NCBI RefSeq assembly: GCF_014174395.1
Contig: NZ_JABEQD010000003.1
Location: 186,001-250,000, forward strand
Direction of reading: 5' to 3'
Source: Gluconacetobacter aggeris
Lineage (GTDB): Bacteria > Pseudomonadota > Alphaproteobacteria > Acetobacterales > Acetobacteraceae
Length of the DNA: 64,000 bases
Below are positions 12,366-20,738 of the stretch, piece after piece. Made by a program: the position numbers and the translations under genes. Numbering within the stretch: the first letter of the stretch is position 1; every line of letters starts with the position of its first letter. Under the pieces are notes generated by a model. The model made no database searches and was not told where the DNA came from. It was given only the letters and a program-made list of their open reading frames with translations.

Positions 12366-12867
12366 TAGCGGGCCGCGCACGGGATTCTACCCCGGCACGT
12401 TCGACCCGGTGACCACCGGTCATCTGGATATCGTCGAACGTGCGGCGCGGCTGGTGGACCGGCTGATCATCGGGGTCGCGGAAAATTCGGGCAAGCAGCC
12501 ATTGATGCCGCTGGACGAACGCATCACCTGCGCCGTCGAGGAAACCCGATCCATCGCCGAACGAACCGGAGCCCTGATCCAGGTCATCGGCTTCAGCAAC
12601 CTGCTGGTCGAGGAGGCGCGCCGCCATGGCGCCACCGTGATCGTGCGGGGGCTGCGCGTGGTCACCGATTTCGATTACGAGGTCCAGATGTTCGGCATGA
12701 ACCATCACCTGGCCCCGGATATCGAGACGGTGTTCCTGATGGCCACCGAACGCAGCCAATATATCTCTTCGCGGCTGGTGAAGGAGGTCGCCCGCCTGGG
12801 CGGCGACATCACCAGCTTCGTTCCCCCCTTCACCCGCCAGCGCATCATGGCGCGGCTGGGGGGATAA
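12358..12867 (+). CDS. coaD: Phosphopantetheine adenylyltransferase
   Basis: Penultimate step of coenzyme A synthesis (ATP + 4'-phosphopantetheine to dephospho-CoA). 169 residues. The nucleotidyltransferase motif TTGH is at residues 19-22 after [11 protein letters not shown], and the second signature is [22 protein letters not shown] seven bases before the ATG fixes the start, which lies inside the end of gyrA (8-base overlap, different frame). Probably co-transcribed with gyrA and ppiB. Confidence 0.97.
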
Positions 12868-12923
12868 CGCCGGTCGCACGGCATCCATGCCGCGCGACAC
12901 GCAAGCAAACTGGAATACGAACG

Positions 12924-13409
12924 ATGTCTGACACCGCACCGAAGGCCGACCTGATCGACGTGGAGCTGAAGACCGGCCATGTGATCATCCAGCTCCGCCC
13001 CGACCTGGCGCCGCTGGCTGCCGAGCGGATTCGCACGCTGGCCGCCGAAGGATTCTACGACAACACGCCCTTCCACCGCGTCATCCACGGCTTCATGGCG
13101 CAGGGCGGCGACCCGACGGGCACCGGCACCAGCGGCAGTCACCTGCCCGACCTGAAGGCCGAATTCACGCGCGCCGCGAAGTTCGAGCGCGGAACCGTCG
13201 GCATGGCCCGCACCATGAATCCCGACAGCGCGAACAGCCAGTTCTTCATCATGTTCGAGCCCTCGCCGCATCTGGACGGCCAGTACACCATCGTCGGCCA
13301 GGTGGTCGAAGGCATGGAACATATCGACCAGATCAAGCGCGGCGCCGGCCAGAGCGGCGTGGTGCAGGACCCGGACCGCATCATTTCCATGCGCCCCGTC
13401 GCGGCCTGA
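12924..13409 (+). CDS. ppiB: Peptidyl-prolyl cis-trans isomerase, cyclophilin type
   Basis: 161-residue cytoplasmic cyclophilin with no signal peptide. Diagnostic stretches are FHRVIHGFMAQGGDPTGTG (catalytic arginine in FHR), GTVGMARTMNPDSANSQFF and YTIVGQVVEGME. 56 bp downstream of coaD, same direction. The ATG follows CTGGAATACGAACG, which has no strong SD. Ends about 90 bp before tRNA-Lys. Confidence 0.95.
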   Translation: MSDTAPKADLIDVELKTGHVIIQLRPDLAPLAAERIRTLAAEGFYDNTPFHRVIHGFMAQGGDPTGTGTSGSHLPDLKAEFTRAAKFERGTVGMARTMNPDSANSQFFIMFEPSPHLDGQYTIVGQVVEGMEHIDQIKRGAGQSGVVQDPDRIISMRPVAA

Positions 13410-13498
13410 TCGACAAACCGCGCCACGTCACCGGCTTTGACGGTTGACTTGACCGGCTGAAGCCGGTACCCGGGGCCGCACCGCTACGCGGTCCCGGT

Positions 13499-13574
13499 GA
13501 GCCGGTAGCTCAGTCGGTAGAGCATTCGACTTTTAATCGAATGGTCGTGGGTTCGAGTCCCACCCGGCTCACCA
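13499..13574 (+). tRNA. tRNA-Lys (anticodon TTT), CCA encoded
   Basis: Cloverleaf found by eye. The acceptor stem GAGCCGG (13499-13505) pairs with CCGGCTC (13564-13570), followed by discriminator A and encoded CCA. The D-arm is TAGCTCAGTCGGTAGAGC. The anticodon stem TTCGA/TCGAA holds loop CTTTTAA with anticodon TTT at 13532-13534. The T-arm is GTGGGTTCGAGTCCCAC. It reads AAA/AAG lysine codons. Confidence 0.97.
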
Positions 13575-13597
13575 ACTTCAGGAGCCAGCTCGGCTTC

Positions 13598-14407
13598 TCA
13601 GCCGATTTCCTCATAAGTCGTCACGAAAAAGTTGGACAATCCCGCCGGACCGAAGGTCGTCGTCAGCGCGACATCCGTCGCGTCACGCCCCCTGGCCATC
13701 ACAATCCGGCCGATCCGGGGCATATTGTGCCGCGCGTCGAAGGTGAACCACTGACCTTCCAGCCAGACTTCGAACCATGCCGAGAAATCCATCGGATAAT
13801 CGACCGGCGGAATTCCGATATCGCCCAGATAGCCGGTGCAGTAGCGCGCGGGGATATTCATGCAGCGGCAGAGCGTCACTGCCAGATGGGCATAGTCGCG
13901 GCACACGCCCACCCCCTCCTGATAAGCCTCATAGGCCGTGCGGGTCGGGCGCGCCTGCTGGTAATCGAAGCGGATATGCTGGTGCACGAACGAGACGATC
14001 GCCTGCACCCGCCCCCACCCCGGCGTCAGGTGGCTGAACATCGACCAGGCGATGGAGGACAGAAGATCGGTCTCGCAATACCGGCTGCCCATCAGGAACA
14101 CCAGGCAATCCGCCGGCAGGTCCGCCACCGGCACCTCCCGCGCCCCGGGCATCCACCGATCGGGCAGGCCGCTATCGGCAATGACGAAGGACAGGCGGGT
14201 CCGCAAGGTGCCGACGGGCGCCACCAGACGGGTGCAGCGATTGCCGAATCCATCCAGATAGCGCTGCGTCGGCACGGGTGGATCGAAGACCGGGGTCTGG
14301 GGTGTCATCAGGTCCGGCTCGCGATCCGGATGGACCTCAAGCATCAGCACCATGGAGGTCGGGGCCTGGACCGTCAGGGCGATGTCATAACCGGCACGAA
14401 TCAGCAC
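13598..14407 (-). CDS. Transglutaminase-like (papain-fold) protein
   Basis: 269 residues with an N-terminal beta-rich domain (about 1-110) and a transglutaminase-like domain. The domain shows AIVSFVHQHIRFDYQQ, the catalytic cysteine in GVGVCRDYAHLAVTLCRCM, PARYCTGYLGDIG and the late motif FTFDARHNMPRIGRI. At the position where many relatives have His-Ala-Trp, this protein has Ser-Ala-Trp (DFSAWFEVW), so the usual catalytic histidine is not obvious there. Start is GTG with GGAAGG about 10 bases upstream. No signal peptide. Likely a cytoplasmic cysteine protease or transglutaminase of unknown substrate. The downstream side faces tRNA-Lys. Confidence 0.82.
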   Translation of the reverse strand: MLIRAGYDIALTVQAPTSMVLMLEVHPDREPDLMTPQTPVFDPPVPTQRYLDGFGNRCTRLVAPVGTLRTRLSFVIADSGLPDRWMPGAREVPVADLPADCLVFLMGSRYCETDLLSSIAWSMFSHLTPGWGRVQAIVSFVHQHIRFDYQQARPTRTAYEAYQEGVGVCRDYAHLAVTLCRCMNIPARYCTGYLGDIGIPPVDYPMDFSAWFEVWLEGQWFTFDARHNMPRIGRIVMARGRDATDVALTTTFGPAGLSNFFVTTYEEIG

Positions 14408-14460
14408 GCCGTTTTTCCTTCCTCGCCGCCCCCCGCCCCATACCGGTTCACACTGTCGAG

Positions 14461-14820
14461 TCAGTGCGGCTCGACCGCATGCGCCCGCTTGTAGATCACG
14501 ATCGGCAGCTGGCGCGCCAGGATCGTGACGACAGCCGGTACCGACAGGCCCGTCTGGTCCGCGAAATACTCCAGATCGCGTTGCGCGACCAGGGTGCGCA
14601 GCATGTCCTCGGTCATCGGGCCGGCCGTGTCATCGGCCTTCCAGCGCGCGACGATATCGCCATAGCCCGCGGCAGCCGCGCGCTCGGCAAAGCCGTTCGG
14701 CCCGTATTCGCGCTTAACGCCATCCAGATATTCATGAATCGCACTGACCAGCCCCGAATGATCGTAACGGGCACCGGTCAGGAAATCGCCAAGCGTCGTG
14801 GCGGAGTCGGTAATGGACAT
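14461..14820 (-). CDS. YidB-like (DUF937-type) protein
   Basis: 119 residues from MSITDSATTLGDFLTG; GGAGAGG lies six bases before this ATG. The pattern (short Gly-containing N-terminus, SGLVSAIHEYLDGVKREYG, GFAERAAAAGYGDIVARW, a tail rich in LARQLPIV) is that of the small YidB/DUF937 proteins, whose role is unknown. Same strand as the upstream DUF2076 gene but separated from it by about 315 bp containing two terminators, so a separate unit. The transglutaminase-like gene follows 53 bp downstream. Confidence 0.65.
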   Translation of the reverse strand: MSITDSATTLGDFLTGARYDHSGLVSAIHEYLDGVKREYGPNGFAERAAAAGYGDIVARWKADDTAGPMTEDMLRTLVAQRDLEYFADQTGLSVPAVVTILARQLPIVIYKRAHAVEPH

Positions 14821-14930
14821 AGGGCCTCTCCATTTTCGAAACGTTGTGGCCTGACATTCGCAACGCTTCAAAAACCGTACCGTTTCGCCCTCCCGAATGA
14901 TTGAGGCCGGAACCCGATCCTCAAACGGAA

Positions 14931-14957
14931 AAACCGGAGCCTTTCGGCCCCGGTTTC
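14931..14957 (-). terminator. Second intrinsic terminator in the 14821-15136 gap
   Basis: AAACCGG-A-GCC / GGC-C-CCGGTTT stem-loop (loop TTTC), followed on the minus strand by T residues. With the hairpin at 15086-15111 it is all I can identify in this gene-free interval; the remainder should hold the promoter of the YidB-like gene. Confidence 0.6.
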
Positions 14958-15080
14958 CCGCGGATGAGACGACACAGAGGAAATGGCCTTAGTGGCCGAG
15001 TTCTGAATAACACTCATTCATGTTTGATATCAATCCATCTCACGGCAAAGTGAGACAAGGGCGACAATCCAGTCGCGGAC

Positions 15081-15111
15081 ATGAAAAAGGCGGCCGTTTC
15101 GGGCCGCCTTT
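15081..15111 (-). terminator. Intrinsic terminator after the DUF2076 gene
   Basis: Perfect 10-bp stem AAAGGCGGCC / GGCCGCCTTT (15086-15095 with 15102-15111), followed on the minus strand by TTTTT. It lies 26 bases after the stop codon of the DUF2076 gene. Confidence 0.85.
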
Positions 15112-15136
15112 CCATCATCGCCGACGTTGGCTCGCC

Positions 15137-15877
15137 TCAGAAATTGTCGTCGCCGCCGCCACCCCAGTCGCCGCCGAAACCGCCATCGCCGCCACCACCG
15201 GCATCGAAGCCCGGATCGACATCGGTCCCGGCACCGCCAAAGGGATCCCCCCCCGGCGCAGCCCCGTAATTATTGTTGATGACCGTCTCGCCACCCATTC
15301 CGCCCCCACCGAAGCCCCCGCCATCGTGATGGCCGCTGAACAGGTCGGTCAAGGCGTTGCCCACCATCATGCCACCCGCGACGCCGGCCGCCGTCGTCAG
15401 GGCCGATCCCAGGAAACCGCTGCCACGCGCCGGAAACATTCCCGGCTGCATGCCCATCGGATAGCCCTGCTGCGGCTGGGGCGGCGGCGGAGCCGCCTGC
15501 TGCCCCCAACCCGGCGGAGGCGCCGCCTGCGCCCGCTGTCCACCACCGAACAGCCCGCCAAACAGGCCCCCGCCGCCACCCGCGGGACGCTGCTGCTGCG
15601 CCTCCAGGGCCTGCTGCGCCTGCTGAAGCTGCCACTGCAATTGCTGGATACGATTCTGCGCCGCCACCAGCGCCGCTTCCTGCACCACCGCCATCTGGGT
15701 CACGCGATAGCGGGCCTCGGGATATTGCTGGAACATCTGGCCGATATACTGGTCGGCCTCCGGGTCGATCGGCGGCAGGTTGGGCGTCGTCGCAGGTACG
15801 CTGCCGAAGCCCCCCTGCGGTGCGCCCCCCACACGGGCGACGAACTTCGTGATCAGGTCGCGTTCTTCGGTATTCAT
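15137..15877 (-). CDS. DUF2076 family protein
   Basis: 246 residues. The N-terminal helical domain ([54 protein letters not shown]) with a Gln-rich coiled segment ([17 protein letters not shown]) is the DUF2076 signature. After it come a Gly/Pro/Gln-rich linker, a hydrophobic glycine-rich stretch ([20 protein letters not shown]) and a Gly/Asp-rich tail ending DDNF. The hydrophobic stretch may sit in a membrane. Function unknown for the family. The ATG follows GGACGGAAAG. Divergent from glyQ. Confidence 0.8.
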   Translation of the reverse strand: MNTEERDLITKFVARVGGAPQGGFGSVPATTPNLPPIDPEADQYIGQMFQQYPEARYRVTQMAVVQEAALVAAQNRIQQLQWQLQQAQQALEAQQQRPAGGGGGLFGGLFGGGQRAQAAPPPGWGQQAAPPPPQPQQGYPMGMQPGMFPARGSGFLGSALTTAAGVAGGMMVGNALTDLFSGHHDGGGFGGGGMGGETVINNNYGAAPGGDPFGGAGTDVDPGFDAGGGGDGGFGGDWGGGGDDNF

Positions 15878-16060
15878 CTTTCCGTCCTGTCTCCGACAAG
15901 AGTGCCAAGCCTAGATGTGGCCCGCATGCATGGATTTCGCAACCCCGGTCCGTCACGCCACGCGCCGCCTTTCGATCCGCGCGTCATACCTGTATGGTGC
16001 GCCCCCTGTGCGTGCCGGATGGCATGCGTTTTCCATCGCTTACCCGGAGCATCCCTGTCC

Positions 16061-16954
16061 ATGGTCCCGGCCTCCGCGCCTCGCCCCCGTGCCCCTGCCG
16101 CGCGTCCCCTGTCCTTCCAGGACCTGATCCTGACACTGCATCGGTTCTGGTCCGCACAGGGCTGCGCCATCCTGCAACCGTACGATACCGAAGTCGGGGC
16201 CGGCACGCTCTCGCCGCACACCACCCTGCGCGCGCTGGGCAAGCGGCCGTGGAAAGCAGCCTATGTCCAGCCCTGCCGCCGGCCCTCCGATGGGCGTTAC
16301 GGGGAAAATCCGAACCGGCTGCAACATTACTACCAGTACCAGGTCCTGCTGAAGCCGACGCCCGAGGAAAGCCAGAAACTGCTGCTGGACAGCTACCGCG
16401 CCATCGGCATCGACCCGCTGGAACATGATATCCGCTTCGTCGAGGACGATTGGGAAAACCCTACGATCGGCGCCTGGGGGCTGGGCTGGGAAGTCTGGTG
16501 CGACGGCATGGAGGTGACGCAGTTCACCTATTTCCAGCAGGTCGGCGGCATTCCCACCGTGCTTCCCTCCACCGAACTGACCTACGGGCTGGAGCGGCTG
16601 GCGATGTACGTCCAGGGGGTCGAAAATGTCTACGATCTCGACTTCAACGGCCAGGACCTGACCTATGGCGACGTGTTCCTGCGCGCCGAACGGGATTATT
16701 CGCGCCATAATTTCGAACTGGCCGACACCGAAATGCTGCATCGCCATTTCATCGATGCCGAGCGCGAGGCCAATGCCCTGGCAGAAGCCGGTATCGCCCA
16801 GCCCGCCTACGATCAGTGCCTGAAGGCCAGCCACCTGTTCAATCTGCTGGATGCGCGCGGCGTGATCAGCGTCAGCGAACGCGCATCCTATATCGGCCGC
16901 GTGCGGGCCCTGGCCCGACGCTGCTGCGATGCATGGCTGGCCGGCGAGGAATAA
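16061..16954 (+). CDS. glyQ: Glycine--tRNA ligase alpha subunit
   Basis: Alpha subunit of the alpha2-beta2 glycyl-tRNA synthetase, carrying the class II catalytic core. 297 residues from [12 protein letters not shown]; the core starts at [20 protein letters not shown]. Characteristic segments are [40 protein letters not shown] and [19 protein letters not shown]. The open frame continues far upstream, but the homologous part and a GGAG 11 bases before 16061 support this ATG. glyS begins three bases after its stop. Confidence 0.97.
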   Translation: MVPASAPRPRAPAARPLSFQDLILTLHRFWSAQGCAILQPYDTEVGAGTLSPHTTLRALGKRPWKAAYVQPCRRPSDGRYGENPNRLQHYYQYQVLLKPTPEESQKLLLDSYRAIGIDPLEHDIRFVEDDWENPTIGAWGLGWEVWCDGMEVTQFTYFQQVGGIPTVLPSTELTYGLERLAMYVQGVENVYDLDFNGQDLTYGDVFLRAERDYSRHNFELADTEMLHRHFIDAEREANALAEAGIAQPAYDQCLKASHLFNLLDARGVISVSERASYIGRVRALARRCCDAWLAGEE

Positions 16955-16957
16955 GTC

Positions 16958-19018
16958 ATGCCCGAACTTCTGCTCGAACTGTTCTCCGAGGAAATTCCCG
17001 CCCGCATGCAGGCCCGCGGGGCGGACGACCTGCTGCGCCTGGTCACCGAGGCCCTGGCGCCGCTGAACCCGCGCGACGCCACCGCCTTCGCCGGCCCCCG
17101 CCGCATCGCCTTGACCCTGATGCTGGACGGCACCGTACCCGGCACCACCATCGCCGAACGCGGCCCGCGCGAAGGCGCGCCCGAAAAGGCGCTGGCCGGC
17201 TTCACCCGCAAGCATGGCGTCATCCAGGATGATCTGGTGCTGGAGAACGGCTTCTGGGTACTGAACCGCACCGTCCCGCCGGTCGAGGCGGCGACCCGCA
17301 TCGCCGAGATCCTGCCGCCCCTGCTGCGCCGCTTCCCCTGGCCCAAATCCATGCGCTGGGGCGACGGCAGTGCCTTCACCTGGGTCCGGCCGCTGCGCCG
17401 CATCCTGTGCCTGCTGGATGGCGAGGTGGTCGATGTCACCCTCGCCGAGGGTGAGGATGACGGTCACGGCCTGCACGCCGACCGGCTGACCGAGGGCCAC
17501 CGCTTCACCGCGCCCGGCGCCTTCGCCGTGACCGGCGCGGCCGACTGGCGCGAGGGCCTGCGCGCCCGGCAGGTCCTGGTAGACGCAGCCGAACGCCGCG
17601 CGCTGATCGAGGACGGCACCGCCCGCCTGGCCGCCGAGGAAGGCCTGCGCATCGTCGCCGATCCGGGCCTGGTGGACGAGGTCGCGGGCCTGACCGAGTG
17701 GCCCGTACCATTCCTGGGCCGGATCGACGAAACCTTCATGGACCTGCCACCCGAGGTCATGCAGGTGTCGATGCGCGTCAACCAGCGCTATTTCGCCCTG
17801 GTCCGCGATGACGGCTCGGCCGCGCCGCGCTTCGCCTTCGTCGCCAATCTGCAACCCGAGGACGGGGGCGCGCTGACCATCGCGGGAAACGAACGCGTGC
17901 TGCGCGCCCGCTTCGCCGACGCCCGCCATTTCTGGGACCTGGACCGCGCCCGCCCCCTGGCCAACCGGGTCGCGGCGCTGGACGCCATCGTCTTTCACGC
18001 CGCCCTTGGCAGCCAGGGCGAGCGCGTGCAGCGCATCGTCCGCCTGGCCGGCCTCCTGGCGCCGATGGTGGGCGCCCCGGCCGCCGCGGCCGAACGCGCT
18101 GCCCTGCTGGCCAAGGCCGACCTGACCACCGGCATGGTGGGCGAGTTCCCCGAGCTTCAGGGCGTGATGGGGTCATATTACGCCCGGCATGACGGCGAGC
18201 CCGCCAGCGTCGCCACGGCCATCGCCGAACACTATATGCCACGCGGCCAGACCGACGGCGTCCCGACGGCCCCGGTCTCGATCGCAGTGGCACTGGCCGA
18301 CAAGCTCGACAGCCTGACCGCTTTCTTCGCGGCTGGCGAAAAACCCGGCGGATCGGGCGATCCCTACGCGCTGCGCCGCGCCGCCCTGGGCATCATCCGC
18401 ATCATCCGCGAAAACGCGTTGCGGCTGGATCTGGTCCGGCTGTTCGTACTGGCGGCCGAGCCCCTGCCCGAGCCCCTGCGCGATGCGCCGGACCTGGCAC
18501 TTCTGCCCGGTTTCGTGGCCGAGCGACTCCGGGTCCAGTTGCGGGCCGAAGGTGCCCGCCATGATATCCTGGCCGCAGTTTCCAGCGGGAACGAGGACAG
18601 CGACATCACCCGCCTGCTGGCCCGTACCGATGCGCTGGCCGCCATGCTGGCCACCGATGACGGGCAGAACCTGCTGGCGGCAACCAAGCGCGCCGCCAAC
18701 ATCCTGCGGATCGAAGACCGCAAGGACGGCCCGCATGACGGCACGCCCGACCCGACGCTGTACGAGCAGCCCGAGGAGCGCGACCTGGCCAACATGCTGC
18801 TGGAGGTCATCCCCGCGGTCGAGGCCGCGATCGCCAATGAGCGCTATACCGACGCCATGCGCGAAGCCGCCCGCCTGCGGCCGGCCCTCGACCGGTTCTT
18901 CGAAGCAGTCACGGTCAACGCCGACCGCGCCGAGCTACGCCTGAACCGGCTGCGCCTGCTGGCCGAACTCCGGCGCATGACGGTGCTGATCGCGGATTTC
19001 AGCCAGATCGAAGGCTGA
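16958..19018 (+). CDS. glyS: Glycine--tRNA ligase beta subunit
   Basis: 686-residue beta subunit, needed for tRNA recognition and activity of the tetramer. It begins MPELLLELFSEEIPARMQ, the canonical start. FPWPKSMRWG, TEWPVPFLGRID, EVMQVSMRVNQRYFAL, LAKADLTTGMVGEFPELQGV and GDPYALRRAALGIIRI are all family hallmarks. Translationally adjacent to glyQ (GAGGAATAAGTC before the ATG). Its 3' end overlaps by 20 bases the end of the convergent DUF3293 gene. Confidence 0.97.
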   Translation: MPELLLELFSEEIPARMQARGADDLLRLVTEALAPLNPRDATAFAGPRRIALTLMLDGTVPGTTIAERGPREGAPEKALAGFTRKHGVIQDDLVLENGFWVLNRTVPPVEAATRIAEILPPLLRRFPWPKSMRWGDGSAFTWVRPLRRILCLLDGEVVDVTLAEGEDDGHGLHADRLTEGHRFTAPGAFAVTGAADWREGLRARQVLVDAAERRALIEDGTARLAAEEGLRIVADPGLVDEVAGLTEWPVPFLGRIDETFMDLPPEVMQVSMRVNQRYFALVRDDGSAAPRFAFVANLQPEDGGALTIAGNERVLRARFADARHFWDLDRARPLANRVAALDAIVFHAALGSQGERVQRIVRLAGLLAPMVGAPAAAAERAALLAKADLTTGMVGEFPELQGVMGSYYARHDGEPASVATAIAEHYMPRGQTDGVPTAPVSIAVALADKLDSLTAFFAAGEKPGGSGDPYALRRAALGIIRIIRENALRLDLVRLFVLAAEPLPEPLRDAPDLALLPGFVAERLRVQLRAEGARHDILAAVSSGNEDSDITRLLARTDALAAMLATDDGQNLLAATKRAANILRIEDRKDGPHDGTPDPTLYEQPEERDLANMLLEVIPAVEAAIANERYTDAMREAARLRPALDRFFEAVTVNADRAELRLNRLRLLAELRRMTVLIADFSQIEG

Positions 19019-19457
19019 ATCCATCCCCACCCGGCCGCCGCGCCGGGTGGGGCGTTTCAAGAAACACCAGCCGTGCCGGCCTCCCCTCCCGCACCAGCAG
19101 AACGGCATTCTGCCCGAAGCGCCGGGCGATCACCCGTCCGCGTGCCAGCGGCAGACGGACGGCGAACAGCGGCTCAGCCCACTGCCCCAGCCGTCCCTCA
19201 CCTTCATGGCTTTCACATCCCGCCAGACATGCGGCCAGTACCCGCATCCGTCGCAGGTTCCAGCCATCCGGCCGGCGGCGACCACCCGGATTGGCAGCGC
19301 TGACGAACACCACGTCACTGCGCCGCCACCAGGCGGGCAGCGTCGGATCATCCGGCACCGGCCGCTGCCCGACCCGCACAGATATCCCGCCCGCACGATA
19401 CAGGCTCCGCTGATATGCAAGCGCGGTCACAGCATCGACCGGCCTCAGGCCGGTCAC
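18999..19457 (-). CDS. DUF3293-domain protein, last gene of the mre/mrd operon
   Basis: 152-residue frame from a GTG at 19457 that overlaps the rodA stop (GTGA), with GGGGA about 9 bases upstream; translational coupling is likely. The protein (TALAYQRSLYRAGGISVRVG, WRRSDVVFVSAANPGGRR, GRVIARRFGQNAVLLV, EGRPARLVFL) has the arrangement of DUF3293 proteins, which end in a G-R-R-F-G-Q-N motif. Function unknown. The gene is easily missed because of the GTG start and because its last ~50 codons are opposite the glyS terminator. A competing frame in the same interval lacks family resemblance. Confidence 0.68.
   Translation of the reverse strand: MTGLRPVDAVTALAYQRSLYRAGGISVRVGQRPVPDDPTLPAWWRRSDVVFVSAANPGGRRRPDGWNLRRMRVLAACLAGCESHEGEGRLGQWAEPLFAVRLPLARGRVIARRFGQNAVLLVREGRPARLVFLETPHPARRPGGDGFSLRSG
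19025..19055 (+). terminator. Intrinsic terminator after glyS
   Basis: Perfect 10-bp arms CCCCACCCGG (19025-19034) and CCGGGTGGGG (19043-19052), then CGTTT, beginning six bases after the glyS stop. It lies inside the 3' coding end of the convergent DUF3293 gene. Confidence 0.7.
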
Positions 19458-20605
19458 GACCTGTCCCCAGCCTCGCCAAAATGGTCGTTGCGATGCACCC
19501 AGGCCGACATCAGCAGGCCGAAACCGAACATCACCGTCAACATGGCCGACCCACCATAGGAAATCAGCGGCAGCGGCACGCCACCCACGGGGATCGTCCC
19601 CATCACCATCGACAGGTTGACCGCGCAATACAGGAAGAAATTGGTCGCGATCCCCAATCCCAGCAACCGTCCGAACTGGTTGCGGCTGCGCATGGCAATC
19701 AGCATGCCGCCGATCACCATCAGCATCAACAGCCCGATCACCGCAATCCCACCGACATAACCCCATTCCTCGGCGATCATGGTGAAGATGAAGTCGGTCT
19801 GCTTTTCAGGCAGGAAATTCAGTTGGCCCTGGGTGCCGTGCAGATAGCCCTGCCCCCACATCCCCCCCGAACCGAGCGCGATCTTCGACTGGATGATGTT
19901 ATAACCCGCCCCAAGCGGATCGCTTTCCGGATTCAGGAAGGTGGTAATGCGCGCCTTCTGGTAGTCATGCAGATGGCTGTAGGCAAACTTGCCCAGAAAG
20001 GGCAGCGGCAACAGCAGCAGCGCGATCTGCCACAGCCGCATCCCCGCGCCGAAGAAGATGGTGGCCCCCACCACGCCAATAATGACGGCCGTGCCCAGAT
20101 TGGGCTCCTTCAGCACCAGCCCGACCGGCAGCAGCACCATGGCGGCGGGCGGCAGCAGATAGAGCGGATTGACCATGCGCCGATAGCTGACACGATGGAA
20201 CCAGGTCGCCAATACCAGCACCAGCGCGATCTTGGCCAGTTCGGACGGCTGGAGTTGCACGCCACCGACGATCAGCCATCGCTCCGCTCCTTTGCCGACA
20301 TGGCCCATGCGCAGCACGGCGACCAGCAGCACCAGCGACAGGCCATAAAGCGGCCACGCCAGGCGCGTCAGCACGCGTGGACTCATCAGCGCCACGCAGA
20401 CCATCATCACCAGGCCGATGGCGAAGCGAATGGTCTGCGGCCCGGCGAATGGACGGGACGACCCGCCAGCCGCCGAATAAAGCGCGCCATAGCCTACCAG
20501 AGCCAGCGCGCAGATCAGCAGCACATACAGCCAATTGACCTGCCACAGCTTGGCCAGGATACGGAAATTGGGCTCGGCGCGCAGAAGGCGTTTCTGGAAA
20601 TTCAT
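19454..20605 (-). CDS. rodA: Rod-shape-determining SEDS glycosyltransferase RodA
   Basis: Peptidoglycan polymerase of the elongasome, partner of PBP2. 383 residues with about 10 membrane segments. SEDS motifs: KGAERWLIVGGVQLQPSELA, KEPNLGTAVII, QSKIALGSGGMWGQG, LPEKQTDFIFTMIAEEWG and the C-terminal PLPLISYGGSAMLT. Immediately downstream of mrdA (133 bp gap) in the mreBCD-mrdA-rodA order usual for alphaproteobacteria. Its stop codon overlaps the GTG of the following DUF3293 gene. Confidence 0.96.
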   Translation of the reverse strand: MNFQKRLLRAEPNFRILAKLWQVNWLYVLLICALALVGYGALYSAAGGSSRPFAGPQTIRFAIGLVMMVCVALMSPRVLTRLAWPLYGLSLVLLVAVLRMGHVGKGAERWLIVGGVQLQPSELAKIALVLVLATWFHRVSYRRMVNPLYLLPPAAMVLLPVGLVLKEPNLGTAVIIGVVGATIFFGAGMRLWQIALLLLPLPFLGKFAYSHLHDYQKARITTFLNPESDPLGAGYNIIQSKIALGSGGMWGQGYLHGTQGQLNFLPEKQTDFIFTMIAEEWGYVGGIAVIGLLMLMVIGGMLIAMRSRNQFGRLLGLGIATNFFLYCAVNLSMVMGTIPVGGVPLPLISYGGSAMLTVMFGFGLLMSAWVHRNDHFGEAGDRS

Positions 20606-20738
20606 GCTCTCGGTCCCGCGTCATCGCCCGCAACGCCGCACGGACGGCGGCCACAGATGCGCGTCCCACCCGCCCTTGTCCAGAGTCTGACTGAACATGT
20701 GTGCGCGGTGCGATCCGAACGCGCTCCCATAGGGACCG

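Noticed and set aside
16040-17998. 652-codon minus-strand open frame opposite glyQ/glyS
   Set aside because: Shadow of two firmly identified genes; no ribosome site or domain.
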